Shown: in pieces, positions 22,280-31,477 of the stretch
How the letters are laid out: every line of letters begins with the position of its first letter
Position numbering within the stretch: position 1 is the first letter of the stretch
Source: Papio anubis
Taxonomy: Eukaryota; Chordata; Mammalia; Primates; Cercopithecidae
Assembly: GCF_008728515.1 (NCBI RefSeq)
Contig: NC_044981.1
Span: forward strand, 112,459,702 to 112,523,701
Length of the DNA stretch: 64,000 nt
Reading direction: 5' to 3'
Translations under genes and position numbers: made by a program
The notes under the pieces: model-generated
The model's input: the letters and a program-made list of their open reading frames with translations, nothing else
Databases searched by the model: none
What the model was told of the DNA's origin: nothing

Positions 22280-22830
22280 CCTTGTCCGGTCCCCAAGACT
22301 AAGAAGCCACCTCCTCCCCTCCTGCCATCCCAGGTCATCCTGCAAGGCAGAGGTTTTGTCCCCTTCTGCTGTTGGGCAGGCACTGTGACAGGTCTTGGGT
22401 TAGGAAGTAATAGGGGGTGTCCCTTGTCCTCAAGGAGCTCAGATAGCTGCTGAGGGAAGCAAGGGGACACCACATCCCACCCTCCTGCTGTGTTGGAAGA
22501 GGAGGTGATGCCCCAGGGTGGGGTAGGGGAGAGTCTCAGGGCTGACATTGGAAGTGTTTTTGATTGATTTCCAGATACAGACCAAGAAGGAGGAAGGAAA
22601 AGTGTTCATAGGAAGAGGGAACACTAAGGAGAAAGGTGGAAACACCGTGATGCCCACAGTTTTGAGGGCGGTGAGAAATCCACAGTGAGTGCAGCAGAAG
22701 CAGGTGCAGTGAGGAAGAGGAGTCAGCAGGGAGAAGGGTGAGGATGGGAGAGCACAGGTACCCCCAGGAGGAACCCCCATGAGGGGGGTCATGTTCACAC
22801 TCACTCAAACACTGACACACATACACACAC
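22280..22830 (-). repeat. Inverted paralogous intron segment, minus copy
   Basis: Intron between the alpha2 and C-terminal exons of the minus-strand pseudogene; matches 9560-10235 in inverse orientation. Confidence 0.8.
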
Positions 22831-23000
22831 ACACTCTCCACACACAAATCTACACTCACCCACACACACACATTCACACACAGTAATGACACACACACTC
22901 AAACACTAATGACACACACTCACATTCACACACATTTGCACACAGACTAATGACACACTCACACATTCACACACACTAATGACACACTCACACTCACACT
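22800..23000. repeat. CA-rich tandem tract with ACTAATGACACAC units
   Basis: Imperfect CA repeats with a recurring ACTAATGACAC block in the intron between the alpha2 and C-terminal exons of the minus-strand pseudogene. Confidence 0.85.
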
Positions 23001-23319
23001 GGGGTAATTAGATCTCAAATCAAGACAGCTCTTCTCAGTTACCTGCCAGCTCCAGCCTTTTCTCCCTGTGCATCAAGAATTCCTCTAGCCAACTCTTGCA
23101 GCCTCCCAGTGAAATCTTCTGGAAGAACATGGTCACATCCCTGTCCTTCTCCCACTTCTCTTTCATCTGCCTAGCTCCAGCATGAACCACTGTCCACTTT
23201 CTGTTGTCTGAGTCAAAGAGGAGGAACTTCCATCCATCGAAGCTGAACTACCAAGATCCATGGATGTGTCCATCAACTTCTCACTCACAAGACATCCTGG
23301 CCTATAGAGTGAGGTGGTC

Positions 23320-23660
23320 TGATCCCATGAGAAAAAAATCAGCTCTGGTCTTGAATATCCTGATCTGTGAGACCTCGTGTCTCTACGAGGCCAACCTGTG
23401 AAAGCAGCCGGGAGGGAGGCTGTACCCTCATGTCACTTGTGTCACTTGTTGGCAATGACTTAGGCTGAGAGTAGAGCACAGAATCCAGAGAGGATGCGGC
23501 AGGGTGGAAACTGAAACCTCCACATGCGAACTTTCCCCAAAAGTCATTTGTGGTTGAAATCAGCAATCACCTATAATACCCGCCCTACGACAACACAGTT
23601 GGGTAAATATCTAGAACCAGCGTCTTGTCACTGCAGCAGCCCCGGGCGACCCTGCTGGAT
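23320..23660. repeat. Duplicated ULBP-upstream-like segment, copy 3, fused to the alpha2 intron
   Basis: Contains TGTGGTTGAAATCAGCAATC and ACAGTTGGGTAAATATCTA, as in copy 2. On its low-coordinate side it joins intron sequence that matches 9300-9356 upstream of the other alpha2 exon, so exon 1 and alpha1 have been deleted between them. Confidence 0.6.
23507..23517. promoter_or_regulatory. ISRE-like motif, copy 3
   Basis: GAAACTGAAAC fits GAAANNGAAA exactly. It lies about 200 bp upstream (minus-strand sense) of the alpha2 exon of the minus-strand pseudogene, inside the third copy of the upstream segment. Confidence 0.5.
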
Positions 23661-23870
23661 TTTGGATTTGCATGAAGCCTTTAGCCCTTTCATTTGGTCA
23701 ATTTCTCCCAATCGGAATGGCTGTATTTATCCAATGCCTATACCCGCATTGTATCTAGGAAGTAACTAACTTGCCTTTGATCAACCAAATTGGAAAACCT
23801 TAAGCTTGAATGACTAGGAAAACAGCGGAGGGGGAAAACTCAAATGACTAATGCCAGGAAAAAAAGAAAA
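23661..23870. other. Unassigned, probably an old LTR-type repeat
   Basis: The run GAAGCCTTTAGCCCTTTCATTTGG and CCGCATTGTATCTAGGAAG has the look of an ERV-derived repeat that I cannot name. Confidence 0.3.
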
Positions 23871-24090
23871 AACATCACTACCAACCTTACAGAAACAAAA
23901 AGGACTATAAGGGAATACTATGTACAACTGTATGTCAATGAATTCAAGAACCTGGATGAAATGAACATCTTTCTTTTCCAAGAAACAAAAAGGACTATAA
24001 GGGAATACTATGTACAACTGTGTGTCAATGAATTCGAGAACCTGGATGAAATGAACATCTTTCTTTTCCATTTATTTTCCATTTATTATT
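23871..24090 (+). mobile_element. L1 ORF2 fragment with a 90-bp tandem duplication
   Basis: Two 90-bp units, 23891-23980 and 23981-24070, differ at only a few bases. Each encodes an L1 ORF2-type segment (YYVQLYVNEFKNLDEMNIFL in one frame), and because 90 is a multiple of three the frame stays open across both. Confidence 0.85.
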
Positions 24091-26189
24091 GAGCCACTTT
24101 TGATTGTATCCTCCCCTCTCTACCAGAGAGGACAAAGATAGATCACCAAAGACAATTTTAGACTCTTGTCGGGCTAGGGACAGCAGCAGAGGCACAACAA
24201 GCTTCTCTGATGCTACAGATTGGCCTTCTCACGATCTGCCACTTCTCCAGACATTTATTGTTTTCTGTTGAAGATGCTGGAGTTCTAAGCCAGCACTCTA
24301 AGGATGATTCATTTTCTCCAAGTGTTTCCTGTGTATATACAAGAGATGATAGAGAGACACAGAGGAGAGAGAAAGAGAGAGATGTTAACAAACTTCTGTT
24401 TGTTTTTCTCTTGTTGATTTGTATTTTGTTACAGCTAATAACTCAGAAGAGTTGTGAAAAAATCATTTTTCCTCTCGTGCAGTACAAAGACTTATCAAGT
24501 GCACACTAATGAACAGCTGATCTGGCTCCTCCAGCCCATGAGCCCTGTGCTTGGCTCTGTTTGGGAACACACTGAGAAGTCTGGCCTCTTTGGCTGCCAC
24601 AGGATGCATTTCCAGAAACACCTGTTAGGCCTCTGTGGGTGACTCACGCCTTCCTACCTGAAGCCTTATTGGCTCCTGCAAGTGCTAAAGAAACCCCTGG
24701 GGACAGGCTAGGCTGTCTGTTCCTACTGGATTTTAGGCCAGGAGACTTCTGGTGAGGGCAGCACAGGCAGGGAAATTAGGAGCTGTGGACAGGGAGTGGA
24801 GGAGATCAGGAAGGGATGGCAAGACCCCCAGCCTGACCCCAGTCCCCAGTGCCCTCTAGAAGCAGAAATAGGAAAAGGAGGTTGAGGGCAGGCAGTACTG
24901 CAACCTCCTGTGCTGAGCATACAGCTAGGTCCAGCCCGGTGGCCCCGCACCTGCAGATTCAAGGGAGCCCTGCCCTGCACTAACCCTGCACCTCTCAGGC
25001 CCACTGCTCTCCCACTGTGACCCCACCCGGTGACCGGTCTATCCAAAGACCAGGGCATTGGCCAGCAGCCCAGTGCTCCGCTCCACGGCCTCTGTCGGGC
25101 AGGACAGAGCTGGAGCCCAGGCAGAGATGAGGACAGGGGAGGATGGCCCTTGTCAGCCAGGGATGTTCCATCGTGCTGGGCCCGGGGCCTCTCTCACAGA
25201 GAACCTACGTGATCTTGCTTTCCTCCACTTTCCTACCTCACAGGCCCTATATATTTGCCAGAAACCACCAGCATTCCTAACTCTTTGCCAGGTCTGCTTT
25301 CTTGGGAACAAAATGGCACAATCAACACAACATCCAAGGCATCATAGGCAACAAACAATAAGAAAATATTTGCTACCTTCTTCCTGGGCAGGGGCTTCCT
25401 GGAAGAGTAAAGCTCTCTGAGGTGTCAGGGACCAGCAGCCAGGGGAACTGCGTGGCAGAACCCTGTGACAATAGCCAAAGAAATTCAGGAATTCCCAGAA
25501 AGCAGAGGGTGCTGGAAATCCATGTGGGAGATCTTCTCCTTGCACCAAGATTTTCCTCAGAGGCTCCTTCTCCGGTGCCCTGAGCAGGGCCAAGCCTGGC
25601 GAATGTTAGAATTTCTGCTGGGCTGAGAAAACAACAGCAAAAGAAGAAGCAGTCTTAGGTGTGACTTGGAGGTGGAAACTGGGTGTGGCCAGAAAAGTGG
25701 GTGGAGTCTGGAGGCCAATGAGCGCCCCACCCTGGCAAGTCAGAGCTGGATAGGGCAGGGGACCTAGGCACAGAAGTGGGCCCCTTGTAACCTGCACAAC
25801 CTGCAAAAGGATTTGTATTTGTATTTCATGTACCCATTGGGTAAGGTGGCATGTATCTCCAGCTTCCTTAAGGTGAGCTCAGTTTAGGAAGTTTCTTTTC
25901 TACTGAACTGTGTCAGGAATCTCACCAACGCCTGACGCTGCCCACCACATCTCTTTTGCTGCTGCAACAGCTGGAACCTGCCTGGGAGGCCCCGGCTGTG
26001 AAGGCTGGAGACCCAATGAGGCTGCCCTGACACCTCTCCTTGTTTCCTGAGCCAGGGGGCCCATCTGAGCCCCTTCGCCCTGGGGAGCTGTTTTCTGTGC
26101 TTTGTATGAGGCTTGTGTCTTCATAGAAATGGCATTCTAGTAAGAGAGAGAAATTTTAAATGGATAGACATGTAAATTATATGGTATGT
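24091..26189. other. Intergenic DNA
   Basis: No gene, RNA or clear mobile element recognised. Confidence 0.4.
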
Positions 26190-26625
26190 GTGTTGGGCAG
26201 AATAATTCCCTCTCCGACCCAGGATGGCAGATCCAGTCCCTGGAACCTCTGTGTTGGGTACATGGAAAGGGCGGTGAAAGCTGCAGATGGAGCTGAGGTG
26301 GCCAATCAGCTGCCCTGGGAGAACCAGCCAGGCAGGGGTGGAGTTCTCATGTGAACCAGGACTCAGCCTGGTGGAGCTGCCTTTGAAGATGAGGAAATGG
26401 GGCCCTGAGCCATGGATGTGGGCAGTTGGAGCAGCTGGAAAAGGCGAGGAGGAGACAGGTTCTCCCGAAGAGCCTCCCGAAGGAACACAGCCCTGACAGC
26501 ACAGTGATGTTAGCCCCGTGAGACTGTTCAGACTTCTGAGCCCCAGAATGATAAGAGAATGAATGTGTGCTGTTTTAAGCCACTAAGTTTGCAGTAAATT
26601 GCTGCAACCACAATGAAAAGTTTAT
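26190..26625 (+). repeat. Old LTR-like interspersed repeat
   Basis: GGGCAGAATAATTCCCTC at the start and GTTTTAAGCCACTAAGTTTG near the end are typical of an ancient primate LTR repeat. Name not determined. Confidence 0.5.
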
Positions 26626-26640
26626 AAGGTTTGTTTGACT

Positions 26641-26934
26641 GTTTCTTTATCGGGACAGAGTCTTACTCTATCGCCCAGGCTAGAATGCAGTGGCTCTATC
26701 TTGGCTCACTGCAACCTTCGCCTCCTGGGTTCAAGTGATTTTCCTGCCTCAGCCTCCCAAGTAGGTGGGATTACAGGCACGCGCCACCACACCCATCTAA
26801 TTTTTGTATTTTTAGTAGAGACAGGGTTTCACCATGTTGGCCAGAGTGGTATTGAACTCTCAACCTGAGGTGATCCACCCACCTTGGCCTCCCAAAGTGC
26901 TGGGATTACAGGCATGAGCCACCAGGCCTGGCTT
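26641..26934 (-). mobile_element. Alu, minus orientation
   Basis: Full-length dimeric Alu with moderate divergence. Confidence 0.9.
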
Positions 26935-29132
26935 ACTAAGGTATGTTTTAGAGTGGTCGTTGCTTTAGGGGAACAAGTTCAGGTGAAGAAGGTCCAGGAT
27001 GGACTGGGCAGGCAGAGGTCTCGCATTATGAAATAGGGGGCTTTACATTTAACAATGTTAAGATGAAAAATTTTATGTTACATGAATTACACTACAATTT
27101 AAAAAAAAGAAAGAACGAAAGAAATGAATACAAGGATTCCAAATGGGAGGGGCAGGGAGAACCAGGCCTGGAGGGAGTGCCACCTGGGAGCAGGTGTGGG
27201 AGTGGGCCGGGCAGATGCCCGAAGGGCAGTCCACGCTGAGCAGAGGGCTATGCAAACTCCTGAGGCATGGAGATATCTGCAGGGCTCTGAAGACCAGTGA
27301 GGAGGCCAAGGGTGGGGGTAGGAACTGAGCAAGCCAGGCGGTAGATTGGAGGATAGCTGGCCAGACTGCACAGGACTCTAGGCGTCTGTAGTGACTTGCT
27401 TTTACTGAGAAAAAAGGGGCACTTTTGGAGGGTTTGGAGCAGAGGAGGGACATGAGTAGCGAGGTTCTGAAGGATCACTCCAGCTGCTCTGTTGTCAGGA
27501 GCCATTTGGGAGGTGGGGACAGGCACAGAGGACCAAGTAGGGCAGGACTGCAATCACCCTGGCCAGGAGGACAGTGGCCTAGAACCAGGGTCGGGTACTA
27601 GATGACAGTGTGGTCAAATCATAGATATTTTATTTCTAGTCCAAAGAAGAGATAAGAAAGAGGTCCTGCAAATAGGTGATTTTTTTTTTAATTCTTCACA
27701 GCCTTACCACACAACCTCTAAACCTTCAGTAAAGTTGGCTACATTCACAAGTAGCTGGTGTCACTTTGGTGGGGGCTTTGTAGGGAAGTGGGCAAGGTGT
27801 CTTTTAAGGAAGACTCAGGAGAAGAGCTGGTCTTCCAGTTGCGGAGGGAATGGAGTTGCAAGAAGAAAACAGAGAGGTTGAGCGACACGCAGTGGGAACA
27901 GGAGCTCAGCGGGCAGGAGCTCCGGGCCTCGAGAGGGCAGGACGATAGTGCCGTGTTCGCACAGAAACCAGGCAACAAAGGGCACCAGTACCCACCAGAC
28001 ATGAGGTAGGGCCACTGTCACAGCCAGGCCAGGACCTGCAGAGCCCTAAACCCTGAAAAAGGGTGGGGTCCCCCACCTACATATTAAAGAAAACATGTGT
28101 GTGCCATTACATGCTGGTGTCCAACAACTGCTAAAATTACATTAAATCCTTTCTAGAATTTTGTGGCTGGGACTTGAGCCTGGTCTTGGTCCGTTTACTG
28201 ATGACGAATCTAGTACTGAACTGGATCCAGTTCCTGACAAGGAGCCCTGTCCTAGAATCACTCACACGTGACAGTTGACAGGTGGCCCCACCAGGTTTGC
28301 ATGGTGGGTGGGTGTCCTGCTAGGCCGGCCTCTCCACGCCCAGGGGTTTCTGCTCCTCAGAGAGTTTGCCCAGAGACTCTGAGGAAGAAAGCAGTCACCT
28401 CAGGCCTCTCCATCCTAGAGACGGCAGAAGGACAAACGTCTCCTGCTGGCACAAGGTAGTGGGGTGGAGGGTGGCCGGTGTTCCAAACACCAGTGCAGAG
28501 GGAACATGTGTGCGTTTGGGAGTGAAGGAGGAAAGCAGGGGCTCGAGTGGTGAGAGAACCAGGGGCAATGAAGTAAAAGTGGGGTTGGGGGAGCTGCTGG
28601 GGGTGTGGGGGCGGGGACGCTGGATAAGGCAGGGAGGACAGGGGTGGCTCTGCGGGTCCTCTGCCTCCACGCCAAGCACTCAGAGATCAGTGCCTCCCGC
28701 CAGTCTGGAGTCCCAATCGTCCCTCTCTCCAATTTGGGGGACAGGGATTTCTTCTTGTTCTCCTGCCATAACTCCTTCCTTCTGACTTCTCTTGTCCCAT
28801 TCTCCCTCAGATCCTCCCCTCCACTTATGCCAAGGCTTCCACAGCCTCGCTCTGCTTGGCCTTGGCATTCCCAGCCTGGGTGTTGAAACCATTGGCCTCA
28901 AGGCAGCTGGGCAGGGAGAGGATAGCTAGAAGCCTAGGGCACACTGCCACAAAAAGGCTGTGACTCATTTTCAGGAATTAAAAATGCAGTCCAATTCATT
29001 TTAAAACTTTTGTCTCTCTTGGGACTATAGGCTGAATTTTCTTTATAGCAACAGGTTTCCAGGGACTACATGAAATTATTGGTTCCTCTTTCCTTATCAT
29101 CTGCTTCTTACTTCCATTAAAACTCCACTTCA
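26935..29132. other. Intergenic DNA
   Basis: No exon recognised. Several open frames of 60-140 codons lack family resemblance. Confidence 0.4.
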
Positions 29133-29430
29133 GCCGGGCATGGTGGCTCACTCCTGTAATCCCAACACTTTGAGAGGCTAAGTAGGGAGGATTGCTTGAG
29201 CCCAAGAGTTTAAGATCAGCCTGGGCAATGTGATGAGACCCGTCTCTACACCAAAAATTTAAAAATTAGCTGAGTGTGGGGGCTCACGCTTGTAGTCCCA
29301 GCTATTCTGGAGGCTGAAGTGGGAGGACTGATTGAGCCTGGGAATTCAAGGCTGCAATGAGCTGTCCTCATGCCACTGCACTCCATCTGGGCAACAGAGC
29401 AAGACTTGGTCTCAAAAAAAAAAAAAAAAT
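29133..29430 (+). mobile_element. Alu (older)
   Basis: Dimeric Alu with A-tail, flanked by an imperfect repeat of CTCCACTTCA / TTCTACTTCA. Confidence 0.9.
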
Positions 29431-30319
29431 TCTACTTCATATGTAACCATCATTTCGGTTTGGAAGCCACTGCCTAAAGCTGACATTTTGCAGTTGGAAT
29501 ATGGCTATTCCTTCCCATCTTCAGGTTGGCTCAGGCCAACCTGGGATTCAGGACCACAGAGGAGAACAAGGGTGGAAGGGCCCCTTTCTCCTTTCTGTGT
29601 GTCCTTCCCAACCTATCTGCAGCTCTTTCTTTGTCTTCAGTGTTGGGTCTGCATCCCAGATGTCAGGACCCATGTACAGGCCTGGTGTGTTCCTTCCTGT
29701 GATTCATCAGACTTGTAGAAAATATTGGCCTTGCAAGGAGCTACTCCGTGGTCATATCACACATGCACATGCACACACATGCACCCACATGCGTGCGTGC
29801 ACACACACACACCCTGACCTTGGCCCACCCCCGTTGGTGTCCCCACAGCAGCAACATTTGTAGGGTGGTAGCAGTGAATCCCCCTCCATGCACTCTTAGG
29901 TCCTGGGTGTGTACAGAACAGGCTCCACTCAGGACAGATTTGAGACCCCTTCTCCAGACCAAGAGGTGGAAGTGCACCCTCAAAATTGAGGTGCTTTAAC
30001 CTTAGCAGCCAGAGAACCATGTAGGGGATGTGTAAAAAATGTGCATTCCTGGGCCCCTTCAAACCCTTGACCCACTGTCCTCTGAGCAGACAACCCCTTA
30101 TCCCCCCAGCCCCAGAGACAGCCCTGCCCAGAGTCCACGGTCAGTTTTTTTAAAGTCTGTTCCATGTAGTTATAAAGGACAGTGGTACAGACCCACTTAC
30201 CAGGCATCACCAGAGTTCCAGCATCTGAGTCACAAGAAATCACCCTCTGAGTCTAACATGCACTTGAATTAACTGGCATACTGCCCGGCATACAGAGAGA
30301 ATCTAGATGTGGAATGGAT
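29431..30319. other. Intergenic DNA with a short CA repeat
   Basis: CA/GCA-rich tract at 29758-29812; nothing else recognised. Confidence 0.45.
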
Positions 30320-30655
30320 ATGGGTGGTGTTACATGCTGCATGTTTGCCTGCCTTCCAAATTCATATGCAGAAATCCTAATTCTCAAAGTGATGACATTT
30401 AAGTCATTAGTCATGCAAGTGGAGCCTTGTGGGATTAAGAGGTGACAGGAGAGCTTGCTGTCACTCTCTGCTCCCCACTGTGTGAGGATACAACAGGAAG
30501 ACAGCCATCTGGTGAGGAAGAGAGGGCCATCGCCAGATCCGGACCTGCTGACACCTTAATCTTGGACTTCCCAGCCTCCAGGACAGTGAGAAATAAATGC
30601 TTGGTGTTTCAGCCACCTGGCCTATTCTGTTGTGGCAGCCTGAACTGACTAAAGG
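30320..30655 (+). repeat. MaLR-type solo LTR (MST/MLT1-like)
   Basis: CTTCCAAATTCATATGCAGAAATCC, GTGAGGATACAACAGGAAGAC, CCTCCAGGACAGTGAGAAATAAATG and a final GCCTGAACTGACTAAAGG follow the order of a MaLR LTR. Confidence 0.6.
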
Positions 30656-31477
30656 AGCGGGGTCTGATGATGAAACGGGACAGGTGTAAAAGTGAGGTGG
30701 GAAGGAGGACTACAAATACTAAGTTTTAAGAGGAAACCTTGTGCAAAAAGTGGCTTGAGAAGTTTGAAAATGACACAAAACTTTGTTCTAAGACAAATTT
30801 TCAGAATTCCAAACTTAGAGCCCCGAGACTTTTCCCAATGATAGACTTGACTTTCCTTGAGGTCTTGGCCCCAGTAGGACGGCTGGGCTCTGTTATAAAA
30901 CCCATCTGTTATGGTAGACCAGTTGCTGCCTGTTCGCAGCTAGTTTAATTAACATTTGGGTGTGTTTGGTAAGAGAAAATCTCAACCATTTAAGAGGAAA
31001 GAGTGTGAATGGGTTAGGGATATGGGAGAGGGGAGAAAGGAGATGGCAGAAAATACAGGAATGGGGAGGGGTACCAGAAAGAAAGGGAACAGCAAAAGAG
31101 GCAGGGAGGAGAAGGGAAGAGGAAATTGGAGGAAGGGAGAAGGAGCTCACATAACCTCCAACCATCCTGCTCACACCAGAGGGGTTTTTTGCAGGGGCCA
31201 TGGGGATGGCAGAGGAGAGTTTATTCAAAGTTAATTTTGTTTTTAAATGTCTTCTTTCAGTTTTCAGTAAGCAATTATATTCTGAATACTTGGAAAACAC
31301 TCCCTTCACAAAACTGTTCTTTAATGTGGTCTCTACAGGCCTGCCCTCAGTTGTTCCAGGGTAAAGAATTTGGGCAGTGCCCACACCCACGCTGTTGAAC
31401 ATTTCTTCACCATACCAGTGAGGGTGTTTGTGTCCATGCCCAACGTCCTGCCTGTTACTCTCCACAATGTGCCAAGA
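30656..31477. other. RAET1E upstream region
   Basis: Contains a purine-rich AGGGAG/GAAAGG stretch (31010-31145). No TATA box or clear ISRE is visible in the last few hundred bases before the signal exon. Confidence 0.4.

Larger units (their letters stand above)
22023..23302 (-). pseudogene. ULBP/RAET1-type pseudogene, alpha2 and C-terminal exons (minus strand)
   Basis: Reading the minus strand, the alpha2 exon runs 23302 to 23043, between a CTCTATAG acceptor and a GTAACT donor. It has family signatures (ARMSCE, FLLFDS, MTMFF-like, GGCKSWLEEF) and in-frame stops TGA (+ 23281-23283) and TAG (+ 23248-23250). The C-terminal exon starts at 22252 after TTTCAG. It encodes VAPGTAQPKAMATSLSS then a hydrophobic stretch ending near LLGIL, matching the GPI-signal exon of ULBP1 and RAET1L. 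The usual stop after that segment is absent, so the frame runs on to TGA at 22023-22025. No alpha1 exon is present: upstream, the alpha2 intron joins a promoter-like segment directly, pointing to a deletion. Introns are homologous to the plus-strand copy. Confidence 0.86.

Noticed and set aside
22800..23000. CRISPR-like array suggested by ACTAATGACACAC units
   Set aside because: Eukaryotic CA-rich microsatellite without unique spacers.
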